From Lachnospiraceae bacterium (GTDB lineage Bacteria > Bacillota > Clostridia > Lachnospirales > Lachnospiraceae), in assembly GCA_017550425.1 (NCBI GenBank), contig JAFZPG010000040.1, forward strand, positions 1-60,715: a DNA stretch of 60,715 nt. The letters run 5' to 3'. The notes below the pieces were generated by a model. That model was given only the letters and a program-made list of their open reading frames with translations. It did no database searches and was not told where the DNA came from. Each line of letters begins with the position of its first letter. The stretch's first letter is position 1. The translations under genes and the position numbers were made by a program. Shown in pieces: positions 42,808 through 51,473 of this stretch.

Positions 42808-44499
42808 TTACTCCACCGAAACGATGTAATAGTAGATCGGCTGGCCGCCTTTCTGAACAAATACATCAAAATCGGGATATTTCTCCTCCAATGTTTCACG
42901 GAAGCTTTCCGCCGATTCATCGGAGATCTCATCGCCATAATAAACGTTAAGCAAAACGCTGTCTTCATCCACCATCTTGCTGATCATCTCCAGTGTCGTA
43001 TCGTTGATATCGTTGCCGACTGCCAGGATGGAATGATCGGAAAGACCCATGATATCATTTTCTTTGATATCCACTCCGTCGATCTGCGTATTGCGGACCG
43101 CGTACGTTACGGAACCGGCCTTCACGTTTTGGATCTCGCTCATCATCATCTCGTAGTTTTCCTCCGGGGAGGATGTGGAAATGAAGTTCACAAGAGCAGA
43201 AACGCCCTGCGGAATGTTCTTCGTCGGGATCACGTAGATCTTGCGATCCTTTGTAAGAGCCGCAGCCTGGTTTGCCGCCATGATGATGTTGCCGTTGTTC
43301 GGAAGCAGGTAGATGGTGTCGGCATTGACCTTCTCGATCGCGGAAAGGAAATCCTCCGTGCTCGGGTTCATGGTCTGACCGCCGGAGATGATGTAATCCA
43401 CTCCGAGACTGGTAAAGATCTCTGCCAGACCTTCACCGACGGATACGGAAATGAAACCATAGGGTTTACGGGGCGCAGCAGGCGCCTCTTTCTTCTTTGC
43501 GTCCTCTTCTTTCTGCTGAGCAGCAAGCTTCTCTGCATCCTTAAAGAGTTTCTCGTTGTGCTCCAGGCGCATATTATCGATCTTCATCTTATCGAGCTGA
43601 CCGATCTGGACCGCTCTGGAGAACGCTTTACCGGGATCGTTGGTATGTACGTGAACCTTGATCAGGTCGTCGGTGCATACACAAACAACGGAATTACCGA
43701 TGGACATCAGGAAATCTTTAAACTCCTGCTCTTCCTGCTCGGAGAACTCACGATCCAGCATGATGATGAACTCGGTGCAATAACCGAATTCGATATCTGC
43801 CGTTTCGATATCTGCCTTAGGAATGTTATTCATCATAACATTCAGGCCTGTTGCGGCCTCGATATGGATCGGGATCTCAATGCCACAGTACGCATCGTAT
43901 GCGCCCTTGATCACGGTCATAAGACCGGTGCCGCCGGAATCGACAACGCCGGCTTCCTTCAGAACGGGAAGCAGATCCGGTGTAGACTCCAGAGCGATAT
44001 CGCCCTCTTTGATGAGTTCCTGCATGAACTCATTCATATCCGTGCAAGTCTTGCTTAATTCTTCGGCTTTCTCCGAGATGCAACGGGCCACGGTCAGGAT
44101 CGTGCCTTCCTTCGGAGACATAACTGCGCGATAAGCAGTTTCGGTCGCGCGTACCAAAGCATCCGTCAGCGTAGCGACATCGATCGCTTCCGCAGTACGT
44201 ACTACCTTCGTAAAGCCGCGTAAAAGCTGTGAAAGGATAACGCCGGAGTTACCGCGCGCGCCGCGCATGGTCTCCGATGAGATCGTCTTACACAGGCTTT
44301 CAAATGTATATTCGCTTTTCTCCATGCCGGAAACCGCTTTCGCAGCTGCCATAATGGTCAGCGTCATGTTGGTGCCCGTATCTCCGTCGGGAACGGGGAA
44401 TACGTTTAATTCATTGATGATTTCTTTTTTGTTCTCCAGGTTCTGAGCGCCGGCCAGAAACATCTTGGAAAACAATTGTACGTCGATCGTGTTGTCCAA
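42808..44499 (-). CDS. DAK2-domain protein (YloV/FakA-like)
   Basis: A 563-residue protein with an N-terminal DAK2 kinase domain (NELNVFPVPDGDTGTNMTLT is the nucleotide/metal motif; RGARGNSGVILSQLLRG follows) and a C-terminal FakA-type region. FakA phosphorylates fatty acids bound to FakB. The start is the TTG at 44497-44499 (MDNTIDVQLF) because GGAGG lies eight bases upstream; an in-frame TTG 15 bases further upstream overlaps that site. It follows the Asp23 gene, as usual in Firmicutes. Confidence 0.9.
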   Translation of the reverse strand: MDNTIDVQLFSKMFLAGAQNLENKKEIINELNVFPVPDGDTGTNMTLTIMAAAKAVSGMEKSEYTFESLCKTISSETMRGARGNSGVILSQLLRGFTKVVRTAEAIDVATLTDALVRATETAYRAVMSPKEGTILTVARCISEKAEELSKTCTDMNEFMQELIKEGDIALESTPDLLPVLKEAGVVDSGGTGLMTVIKGAYDAYCGIEIPIHIEAATGLNVMMNNIPKADIETADIEFGYCTEFIIMLDREFSEQEEQEFKDFLMSIGNSVVCVCTDDLIKVHVHTNDPGKAFSRAVQIGQLDKMKIDNMRLEHNEKLFKDAEKLAAQQKEEDAKKKEAPAAPRKPYGFISVSVGEGLAEIFTSLGVDYIISGGQTMNPSTEDFLSAIEKVNADTIYLLPNNGNIIMAANQAAALTKDRKIYVIPTKNIPQGVSALVNFISTSSPEENYEMMMSEIQNVKAGSVTYAVRNTQIDGVDIKENDIMGLSDHSILAVGNDINDTTLEMISKMVDEDSVLLNVYYGDEISDESAESFRETLEEKYPDFDVFVQKGGQPIYYYIVSVE

Positions 44500-44531
44500 A
44501 ACAAAAACCTCCAAGCGGGATCATCGTATCA

Positions 44532-44888
44532 TCAGTCGATAACACGGATGCCTTCCACCAAAACATTGATCTTCTTCACTTTCATTCCGGTCAATGACTC
44601 CAACTTATAACGAACATTGGAGACCAGATTTGCCGAAACGGAAGAAATGCTGACGCCGTAGGCAACGATCACATGGAAATCGATCACAAGCTCGTTGTTC
44701 TCGATGGATACGTTGACACCGTGTGTCAGGCTTTCTCTCTTGAGCAATTTGACGATGCCGTCCTTCATGTTGATGGCAGCCATGCCGACGATGCCGAAAC
44801 ACTCGCAGGCGCTGGCGCCGGCGTACTTCGCGATGACATCCTGGTCGATATGAAGCTCACCATTTGCATTCTTGATAATGCCTTTCAT
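44532..44888 (-). CDS. Asp23/Gls24 family envelope-stress protein (YloU)
   Basis: A 118-residue Asp23-family protein (YAGASACECFGIVGMAAIN, VSIENNELVIDFHVIVAYGV, VRYKLESLTGMKVKKINVLV). Members associate with the membrane and respond to envelope stress. It is the first gene of the asp23-DAK2-recG series and is divergent from rpmB, a conserved Firmicutes arrangement. Confidence 0.93.
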   Translation of the reverse strand: MKGIIKNANGELHIDQDVIAKYAGASACECFGIVGMAAINMKDGIVKLLKRESLTHGVNVSIENNELVIDFHVIVAYGVSISSVSANLVSNVRYKLESLTGMKVKKINVLVEGIRVID

Positions 44889-44925
44889 CTGTAAAACCTC
44901 GCTTTCTGACAGTGAAGCCTGTACT

Positions 44926-44931
44926 ATTATA
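44926..44931 (-). promoter_or_regulatory. -10 box of the Asp23 operon promoter
   Basis: A perfect TATAAT on the minus strand lies about 38 bases before the Asp23 start. The -35 region (TTCCCT at 44949-44954) is poor, so the promoter may need an activator or another sigma factor. Confidence 0.45.
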
Positions 44932-44984
44932 ATCGATAATCCCCGAAAAGGGAATAACTTTTTTCAATTTCTTTCATTTTCCGC

Positions 44985-45013
44985 TTGCAAAACGGACGGA
45001 CTTCTGTTATTAT
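44985..45013 (+). promoter_or_regulatory. promoter of rpmB
   Basis: TTGCAA (44985-44990) and TATTAT (45008-45013) are 17 bases apart on the plus strand. The leader to rpmB is about 80 bases and shows no structure I can name. Confidence 0.7.
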
Positions 45014-45099
45014 ATCAATGTTGCGTATGCGCACAGGTGATTTATGCCTGCATATGAATGCTAATAATTCGGATTGCCGATTGGTAAGGAGGTGCTATC

Positions 45100-45285
45100 A
45101 TGGCAAAATGTGATATTTGTGGTAAGGGTGCTCATTTCGGCTGCAACGTCAGCCACTCTCATAGAAGATCCAACAAGATGTGGAAGTCCAACATTCGTAC
45201 CGTACGTGTAAAGATCGGTGAGAGTGCTCAGAAGGTTCATATCTGCACTTCTTGCTTGAAGTCAGGCTATGTTGAAAGAGCTTAA
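45100..45285 (+). CDS. rpmB: 50S ribosomal protein L28 (bL28), zinc form
   Basis: A 61-residue protein (MAKCDICGKGAHFGCNVSHS, HRRSNKMWKSNIRTVRV) of the 50S subunit. Two CxxC pairs (CDIC and CTSC) mark the zinc-binding form of L28. AAGGAGG precedes the ATG. It is one of only two plus-strand genes and is divergent from asp23. Confidence 0.98.
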   Translation: MAKCDICGKGAHFGCNVSHSHRRSNKMWKSNIRTVRVKIGESAQKVHICTSCLKSGYVERA

Positions 45286-45320
45286 TGATAACAGCAATCC
45301 TTAAATAAACGATTTAAATT

Positions 45321-45366
45321 TGTCCGAACCGGACGCGCATGGCGCCGGGTTCGGACATCTTTTTTT
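45321..45366 (+). terminator. intrinsic terminator of rpmB
   Basis: TGTCCGAACC (45321-45330) pairs perfectly with GGTTCGGACA (45348-45357) and is followed by TCTTTTTTT. It ends the rpmB unit and runs to the stop codon of the convergent ytfJ gene. Confidence 0.92.
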
Positions 45367-45757
45367 ACTCGAATTCTTCTTTATCTTTGATCTCTTCGAT
45401 CTTCTCCTGCACCTCAGGGCTTTCCTTCTTGGTGAACTTATTGATCAGATCGGGAACCATATCCACGAGTTTGCTTACGGTATCCGCGTTCTTCACGCTG
45501 ATCATACGTGTATAGCCATCCTTAATGATCAGGACCGCACTGGGGCTCATCTTACCGTTCATGCCGCCGGCGCCGCGTTCTTTTGTCTCGCCGACGAAAG
45601 CGCCTGCGCCCATACCGAAGGACACATCGATCAAAGGCAGAATGATCGTGTCGCCTACCTGGATCGCATCTCCTACAACGGTCTTGGATGAAACGAAACC
45701 ATCCATGCCCTTAAACAAACTGTCTACTGTCTCTCTTAAAGAGTTCTCTTTCGCCAT
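45365..45757 (-). CDS. ytfJ: GerW family sporulation protein YtfJ
   Basis: A 130-residue YtfJ/GerW protein (GDTIILPLIDVSFGMGAGAF, GMNGKMSPSAVLIIKDGYTR). In Bacillus it is needed for normal germination through spore-wall lytic enzymes. It forms the conserved pair with the DUF2953 gene upstream, 17 bases away, suggesting that this organism sporulates or descends from a spore former. Confidence 0.92.
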   Translation of the reverse strand: MAKENSLRETVDSLFKGMDGFVSSKTVVGDAIQVGDTIILPLIDVSFGMGAGAFVGETKERGAGGMNGKMSPSAVLIIKDGYTRMISVKNADTVSKLVDMVPDLINKFTKKESPEVQEKIEEIKDKEEFE

Positions 45758-45774
45758 TTTCTATATCCTCCTGA

Positions 45775-46776
45775 TCAGTGATTTCTTAATTTCTTAAAGT
45801 CTTTCCATACTCTCCGGCAATCCTTCTTAAACAGGATCGGGACCGCTTTGACCACGATCGCTATCAGAATGATGCGTCCTTTGATCTCGATCTCGCCGTC
45901 GATGATGGTGTGGTCCGCGCCGAATACCGGCTGAACATCGATTGCTTTATAATAGACCGGATAAAGCATTCCACTGTATCCGCAGATCTTACCCATCGTT
46001 TTCGGATCACGCAGTCCGTACTTGACGTAGCCCTTACATTTCCGGGGTCGGACGGATTTTAATATCTTCACGAGCTTCTTTCCGACGTATTTTGCGGCTC
46101 GTTTCGTGTGCTCCTGCGTGGCGAAATCCACATACCGGTCGACCATTTCTTTCTTCTCGGTAACGGTCTTGCAGATCTGCTCGCCTTTTGCTTTCAACCC
46201 TTCCAATTTCGCAGCGATGCCGGAAGCCTCTGTCGTATCTTCAACCGCTATCTCCGCTTCTTCTGCTGTCTCGGCTTCGTCTGCTTCTTCTTTCGACTCT
46301 TCGTCGGAAGAACTCGTTTTGTTCGGATCCGTGCTCTCAGTGTTATCCGTCGTTTCGGTGATGCTCTCCGCTGCGGATTCAGCGGTCAATGCTTCCGTCT
46401 CCTTCGCTTCCATGTTTTCTGCGAAGTTCTCGGCGTCTGCCAGCAGCTGCGCCGACTGATCCGTAAGCAGATGACCGTTATCTTCGATCGTCTCTTCCGA
46501 AGTCTTCTTTCCGAAGTCTTTTTCCAGAAGTTTCTTCTTGATAAACAGGATCCTCAGAATACCGAGGAGTTTTTTATCCTCAAACGTGACGCGCGCGACG
46601 ACCGCTCGCAACCAGAAATGGAATTTAACTTCCGCATATGGTTTTTCATGATAGGAAGCGTTGACCTGATATCGAAACGGCGTGATCAAAATGACCAGGA
46701 CCAGGAACAGTACCAAACCGAGGATACATAACAGCGTGATACCGATGATCTTCAAGATCAACCATACAATGCCCAA
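45775..46776 (-). CDS. DUF2953 membrane protein (YtfI-like)
   Basis: A 333-residue protein with a hydrophobic N-terminal segment (about 4-33), the DUF2953 start (ITPFRYQVNASYHEKPYAEV), an acidic Ser/Thr/Glu-rich insert in the middle (about 120-185) and the conserved end (YGLRDPKTMGKICGYSGMLY, KGRIILIAIVVKAVPILF). DUF2953 genes are neighbours of ytfJ in spore formers. Molecular role unknown; the long acidic insert is unusual but of uncertain meaning. Confidence 0.85.
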   Translation of the reverse strand: MGIVWLILKIIGITLLCILGLVLFLVLVILITPFRYQVNASYHEKPYAEVKFHFWLRAVVARVTFEDKKLLGILRILFIKKKLLEKDFGKKTSEETIEDNGHLLTDQSAQLLADAENFAENMEAKETEALTAESAAESITETTDNTESTDPNKTSSSDEESKEEADEAETAEEAEIAVEDTTEASGIAAKLEGLKAKGEQICKTVTEKKEMVDRYVDFATQEHTKRAAKYVGKKLVKILKSVRPRKCKGYVKYGLRDPKTMGKICGYSGMLYPVYYKAIDVQPVFGADHTIIDGEIEIKGRIILIAIVVKAVPILFKKDCRRVWKDFKKLRNH

Positions 46777-46782
46777 GTACGA

Positions 46783-47106
46783 TCACACCCTCTCTGCTTT
46801 CGGCTCGAAGTACTCCTGCACGCCAAACGCACCGGTACTGCCATAGACATCCTCGATGATCTTCTGCGCTACCGCAAAGGCTTCGTCCTTACCGAGCGCG
46901 ATTCCGAGGATCAGTTGATCCTGTTCCTGAAAGTACGGCTGGAGAAAAATGTAACCCGGATAGATATCCAACAGGTTCTTCGGGTTCGAAGCCAGCGTGA
47001 TCAGGAACACGTCCTTCATGTACCGTCCGTGTTTCACACGGGAAACGATACGGAAACGTTTAGAGCGCGCAGACTCGCCTGTATACAATTTACGATACCA
47101 CTTCAT
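46783..47106 (-). CDS. conserved hypothetical protein (107 aa)
   Basis: A soluble-looking 107-residue protein (MKWYRKLYTGESARSKRFRI at the start) with a basic first third and no membrane segment or known motif. AGGGAGGAG precedes the start. It has its own promoter (47139-47167) and is followed after six bases by the DUF2953 gene. I do not recognise the family. Confidence 0.7.
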   Translation of the reverse strand: MKWYRKLYTGESARSKRFRIVSRVKHGRYMKDVFLITLASNPKNLLDIYPGYIFLQPYFQEQDQLILGIALGKDEAFAVAQKIIEDVYGSTGAFGVQEYFEPKAERV

Positions 47107-47138
47107 CTTCGCGCTCCTCCCTTTATAATTCTATAAAC

Positions 47139-47167
47139 ATTTTAACCGATTTCGATGAAATTTGCAA
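47139..47167 (-). promoter_or_regulatory. promoter of the 46783-47106 gene and the DUF2953-ytfJ pair
   Basis: On the minus strand TTGCAA (47162-47167) and TAAAAT (47139-47144) are 17 bases apart, with a palindromic ATTTC-ATCG-AAAT-like spacer. It lies directly after the stop of the 485-residue gene and looks like sigma-A rather than a sporulation sigma factor. Confidence 0.6.
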
Positions 47168-47178
47168 CAATAAATCCG

Positions 47179-48636
47179 TTACGCTTCGGCTTCGGGCCCG
47201 TCTTCTTCCTCCTCGAAGGCGTCTTCCTCTTCGTCGTATGCTTCATCCTCCTCATAGGCATACATCGTATCCAGGATATTCTCCGCGTAGACGGCTCTTT
47301 CCTTAGGATCGCTGCAGCCGCTGAGGGATGCGATGATATATTCTTTCAGGTTCTTGACATTTGAGAAATTCGACGGCAGATAGCCAAGCACACGGGACAT
47401 GATCGCGCGCGCAACGACCTTCTCTACGCCACGCAGACGCACATCCAGTTCATTTTGCAATTTGGCAAATTCTACGGCAACGTCGGTCTTCTCGCAAACG
47501 CCCTGCGGCTTCTCTTCACGGCTTAAGTCCGAGTAGTTATTGACTGAAAGCAATTCGCAGAGATTACGCAGGCGCAGGATCTCGTCTTTTTTATCGGATG
47601 CTTCCGAATAGTTGTTGCTATGGAGCAGATTATCGATGGAACCTTCGATCTCGTACATTTCCTCGAGAAGCGGTTCCTGCACGCCTTCCAGCATGACCAG
47701 GCGGTCCATCAGAGCCTCGATCAGTTCGACATTCTCCTCGAAACAGAAGGCATTCATGACCTCATTAAGGATCTCGCGTGATACCATGGAAGACTCGGAA
47801 TCCTCATCTGTCTTCGACATCGCGATGACGAGAAGTTCGTTCGTGATGGTCGCCAGGATGTTGATCAGGTCGATCAGCATGGACAGATAGGAAAAACACT
47901 CATTGATCGTATAAGCCGAAGTTGCGTAGTCGTCGGCTGAAATATGCGCATAATCGAGGCCTTCAAACTTCTTCAGATATTCGGAAAGTTCCGGAAAGAA
48001 CTCCTGCATGCCTTCGGGCTCATAAAGGCCGGCAGCGTTACGTACAGTGTATAAAAAGTCATCCAGCGACGAACGGTCCGAACCGATGTAGACCGAAAGG
48101 CCGTCGGAAATATGTTCATAAAACTTGATGCGGGTCATGCGCACGGGAAGTTCACTGATGATCTCCATCATCAGTGTCTTCAGGGAAGCATTATCCTTCT
48201 CTTTCACCAGCCGGTCAACGACCTGTTCCGCAAATTCTTCGGTGTCGAACGCAGGATCCGGATCCACTTCTTCGAACTGTGCACGCAAAGAAGAAATGAC
48301 CTTCGCATAGATCGAATAACGATCGTTATAGACCATCAAACAATCCATGTGTTTCTTCAGACGGTCACGCAGATCCATAAGTCCGCCCTCGGCTTCCGCA
48401 GGGTTCTCCAAAAGCACTTTCGCGAGCGAAAACATCTCTTTACCCAAAAGGACCACCTCTTCGTTCTCGAGGATCTTCTCATCCTGAGAAAGTCCGACAA
48501 ACTCATAGGCGGCCGATGCGTAAGCCAGCTTTTGCGCCAGCATTTCTATTTCTTTGACATAGGATGCGCGGTTTGCAACCTCATCCTTGTTTTTGATCAT
48601 GTTACGTTCGTAAGTTTTGTATTTATACTGATTCAT
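47179..48636 (-). CDS. hypothetical helical protein with acidic C-terminal tail (485 aa)
   Basis: A soluble, mostly alpha-helical 485-residue protein with no signal peptide or membrane segment and no motif I recognise. The last 25 residues are almost all acidic (EEDEAYDEEEDAFEEEEDGP). Cysteines are few. It lies four bases after pncC and so belongs to the pncC-pgsA-rimO transcript. The acidic tail and helical body might suit a scaffold or chaperone-like partner; this is speculation. Confidence 0.75.
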   Translation of the reverse strand: MNQYKYKTYERNMIKNKDEVANRASYVKEIEMLAQKLAYASAAYEFVGLSQDEKILENEEVVLLGKEMFSLAKVLLENPAEAEGGLMDLRDRLKKHMDCLMVYNDRYSIYAKVISSLRAQFEEVDPDPAFDTEEFAEQVVDRLVKEKDNASLKTLMMEIISELPVRMTRIKFYEHISDGLSVYIGSDRSSLDDFLYTVRNAAGLYEPEGMQEFFPELSEYLKKFEGLDYAHISADDYATSAYTINECFSYLSMLIDLINILATITNELLVIAMSKTDEDSESSMVSREILNEVMNAFCFEENVELIEALMDRLVMLEGVQEPLLEEMYEIEGSIDNLLHSNNYSEASDKKDEILRLRNLCELLSVNNYSDLSREEKPQGVCEKTDVAVEFAKLQNELDVRLRGVEKVVARAIMSRVLGYLPSNFSNVKNLKEYIIASLSGCSDPKERAVYAENILDTMYAYEEDEAYDEEEDAFEEEEDGPEAEA

Positions 48637-48640
48637 CTGA

Positions 48641-49114
48641 TCAGACCCCTTTTACTACTTCAACTGCATTTGCGATCGCGGTCTCCACCGCCTGTGCGCG
48701 GACGGCTGCACGGTCACCGGAAAATATATGACGGCTCACGTAAGCTTTGTTCTGTGCCCGGCATCCGATGCCGATATATACCAGTCCGACCGGCTTTTCT
48801 TTAGTTCCTCCGTCAGGACCGGCGATCCCGGTCGAAACGATGGAGATGTCCGCATCGGCAAATGCGAGCGCTCCAAGCGCCATCTCCCGCGCGGTTTGTT
48901 CACTGACGGCGCCGTACGTCGCCAGTGTCTCCTCGGACACGCCGAGGCGTTTATGTTTGGATGCATTGGCATAGGTCACGAGGGTCTCGTTCAGGCACGC
49001 GCTCACACCGGGAACCGAAATGAGCGTCGCGGCGATCAGACCGCCGGTGCAAGATTCCGCGGTGGTAACGGTCATCTTCTTTTCGAGCAAAAGCGCAACC
49101 AATTCCTCTGTCAT
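48641..49114 (-). CDS. pncC: nicotinamide-nucleotide amidohydrolase, CinA C-terminal family
   Basis: A 157-residue stand-alone CinA C-terminal domain that deamidates NMN to nicotinic acid mononucleotide in pyridine salvage. Motifs are TAESCTGGLIAATLISVPG (catalytic Ser/Cys region), VTYANASKHKRLGV and STGIAGPDGGTKEKPVGLVY. The N-terminal CinA domain is absent. It shares one base with pgsA. Confidence 0.93.
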   Translation of the reverse strand: MTEELVALLLEKKMTVTTAESCTGGLIAATLISVPGVSACLNETLVTYANASKHKRLGVSEETLATYGAVSEQTAREMALGALAFADADISIVSTGIAGPDGGTKEKPVGLVYIGIGCRAQNKAYVSRHIFSGDRAAVRAQAVETAIANAVEVVKGV

Positions 49115-49671
49115 TACTTTAATCCATCCGAAAATACGTTTTTATTTTTGATCAGGTACTCACACAACGAGTAGATGGTCATAAATACCGCTACGACGAT
49201 CGCTACCCATTCCAAAACGAAAAACCAGGTATAATCCCAGTGGATGAGAAGGATGACGACCATAACGATCTGGCAAACGGTCTTGATCTTACCGCTCATC
49301 GCTGCCGCGAGGACGATGCCGTCTTTCGCAGCGACCAGACGAAATCCGCTGATGATAAATTCGCGCCATAAGATGATCAGTACCGGTACCACACCCGGAA
49401 GGCCGGGACGATCGATCACCCCAATCAGGCACACCAATGCCGAGCACACTAACATCTTATCCGCGAGCGGATCCATGAATTTGCCGAAATTCGTGACCAG
49501 GTTTCTTTTTCTGGCGATCTTGCCGTCTAAAAGGTCGGTAATACTGGCGATCACGAAGATCGCAAGAGCGATCCAGTTTTGATACGGGATACCGAAATTA
49601 AAGATCATAAAGATCACGAAGACCGGTATGAGCAGTACACGAAGTACCGTAAGTTTATTGGGTAAGTTCAT
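49114..49671 (-). CDS. pgsA: CDP-diacylglycerol-glycerol-3-phosphate 3-phosphatidyltransferase
   Basis: A 185-residue membrane enzyme of phosphatidylglycerol synthesis. The CDP-alcohol phosphotransferase motif DG-x2-AR-x8-G-x3-D-x3-D is complete (DGKIARKRN through GKFMDPLADK). The start MNLPNKLTVLRVLLIPVFVI is characteristic. It overlaps rimO by 17 bases; the rimO-pgsA-cinA order is common in Firmicutes. Confidence 0.96.
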   Translation of the reverse strand: MNLPNKLTVLRVLLIPVFVIFMIFNFGIPYQNWIALAIFVIASITDLLDGKIARKRNLVTNFGKFMDPLADKMLVCSALVCLIGVIDRPGLPGVVPVLIILWREFIISGFRLVAAKDGIVLAAAMSGKIKTVCQIVMVVILLIHWDYTWFFVLEWVAIVVAVFMTIYSLCEYLIKNKNVFSDGLK

Positions 49672-51022
49672 TGATCAATTCTCCTGTCAGGTCATATTCA
49701 TATGCGCCTGTGATGCGAACGCGGACAATGTCACCGCTCATCCACTCATGATCGGGGGAGGCGAAAAACACGAGTCCATCCACGCCGGGGGCGTCCATAT
49801 ATGTCCTTCCCGCAAACATTCCTTCTTCCGGAATAAAACCTTCGACCAGGACGTCCAATTCCTGACCGATGTGTTCCGAGCAAAGGTCTGCGGAGATCTC
49901 CTGCTGCAGTTCCATCAGGGAATCTGCGCGCATTCTTTTTATATCTTCCGGACACTGGCCTTCCATTTCGGCGGCCGGCGTGTCCTCCTCTGCGGAGTAC
50001 GGAAATACTCCGAGACGGTCAAAGGAAACCATATCGATGAATTGCTTCATCTCTTCAAACTGTTCCTCGGTCTCGCCCGGGAAACCTGCGATCAACGTCG
50101 TGCGCAGCACGATATCGGGGATCTCTTCACGCAGATGCGCGATCACCTTAAGGATATGCTCCCGATCGGTGTGACGTCCCATCTTCCTCAGGATCTCGTC
50201 GCTCGCATGCTGGATCGGCATGTCAATGTAGTGACATACTTTCGGCAGATCACGCATGGCGGCGATCATCGAATCATTGATGCTCTCGGGATAACAGTAC
50301 AGCAGGCGGATCCACTGCAGATCCTCGATCTCGGACAGTTTCTCAAGGAGTGTCGCGAGCATCGGTTTGCGGTACAGGTCCGTACCATACAGCGTCGTGT
50401 CCTGCGCCACCAGGATCAGTTCCTTAGCGCCTGCCTCGACTAAGCCTCTCGCTTCTTCGATTAGGTCTTCCATCGGGAAACTGCGGTAACCTCCGCGGAT
50501 CTTCGGGATAATGCAATACGTGCACTTACGGTCACAGCCTTCCGCGATCTTTAAGTAGGCATAGTGTCCGCCGGTCGTGACCATGCGGCGTGCCTTTGCA
50601 TACGGTTTTTGATCGGGCATTGCCACGAAAGGAGCCGTAACGGGATCCTTTATCTCAGGGTCCTCCAAATTCGAAAGAACTTCGTTCAGAAGTTCACCGA
50701 TTTGAAGCACGGAATTTACGGACAAAAGTCCGTCGACCTCGGGCAGATCGCGGCGGATATCTTCCGCATAACGCGTTGCCAGACACCCGGTAACGAGGAG
50801 AGCCTTACATTTGCCCTCTTGTTTCATGCGGCCCATCTCAATGATGGTGCGGATGCTTTCTTCCTTCGCATCGCCGATAAAGCAACAGGTGTTCACCACG
50901 ATCACTTCTGCTTCTCTTTCGTCATCCGTCATCTCGTAGCCTGCATCCAGTAAGACGCGGATCATTTTCTCGGAGTCAACGAGATTTTTATCGCAGCCGA
51001 GGGAACAGAATAATATCTTCAT
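49655..51022 (-). CDS. rimO: ribosomal protein S12 methylthiotransferase RimO
   Basis: A 455-residue radical SAM enzyme that methylthiolates an aspartate of S12. The UPF0004 domain holds the first cluster cysteines (FCSLGCDKNLVDSE, VVNTCCFIGDA), the radical SAM motif is CDRKCTYCIIPKIRGGYRS, and a TRAM domain ends the protein (GQELDVLVEGFIPEEGMFAG). It follows rpoZ. Confidence 0.96.
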   Translation of the reverse strand: MKILFCSLGCDKNLVDSEKMIRVLLDAGYEMTDDEREAEVIVVNTCCFIGDAKEESIRTIIEMGRMKQEGKCKALLVTGCLATRYAEDIRRDLPEVDGLLSVNSVLQIGELLNEVLSNLEDPEIKDPVTAPFVAMPDQKPYAKARRMVTTGGHYAYLKIAEGCDRKCTYCIIPKIRGGYRSFPMEDLIEEARGLVEAGAKELILVAQDTTLYGTDLYRKPMLATLLEKLSEIEDLQWIRLLYCYPESINDSMIAAMRDLPKVCHYIDMPIQHASDEILRKMGRHTDREHILKVIAHLREEIPDIVLRTTLIAGFPGETEEQFEEMKQFIDMVSFDRLGVFPYSAEEDTPAAEMEGQCPEDIKRMRADSLMELQQEISADLCSEHIGQELDVLVEGFIPEEGMFAGRTYMDAPGVDGLVFFASPDHEWMSGDIVRVRITGAYEYDLTGELINELTQ

Positions 51023-51450
51023 TCTTCGTCGTTATTCTCTGTGGTTTCTTCCGTCGCTTCGTCAACGGTTTCTGTCTCTGCTTCGGCGTCGATCTCTTCC
51101 TGATCGTCGAAGTTTTTGGATGTCGCCCACTTACCGTAGCTGCCGGCTGCCTGCTGAGCCTTGATCAACTCGCGGTTGACGCGCTGAAGCTCTTCGATCT
51201 TTGCATCTTCCTCTGCGATCTCATCCTCATTCAGGATGCGGGTGGTGCCGTTATACAGCTCGCGGACTGCCTGGGACAGAGGCTTATTCTTCGGATCACC
51301 GGTTCCGGTGAGTTCCTCGATCTCGGTGATCTGGCGTGCTCTTCTGGCAGCTGCAAGTACGACCGAATAACGGCTCTTAACTAAGGGCGCGTCCTCATCG
51401 CAACCTGCGTTGATCTTCTCCATAAGTTCCAAATAAGACGGATGTAACAT
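51019..51450 (-). CDS. rpoZ: RNA polymerase omega subunit with a long acidic tail
   Basis: A 143-residue omega subunit starting MLHPSYLELMEKINAGCDED, with the conserved SRYSVVLAAARRARQI and KPLSQAVRELYNGT. Firmicutes omega is usually 65-90 residues; here about 60 residues follow, ending in a Glu/Thr-rich acidic tail (EAETETVDEATEETTENNDE). The start at 51448-51450 has GGAGG; an in-frame upstream ATG would overlap gmk. Position between gmk and rimO is typical. Confidence 0.9.
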   Translation of the reverse strand: MLHPSYLELMEKINAGCDEDAPLVKSRYSVVLAAARRARQITEIEELTGTGDPKNKPLSQAVRELYNGTTRILNEDEIAEEDAKIEELQRVNRELIKAQQAAGSYGKWATSKNFDDQEEIDAEAETETVDEATEETTENNDEE

Positions 51451-51473
51451 CTTTTCAATCCTCCAATATTCTA

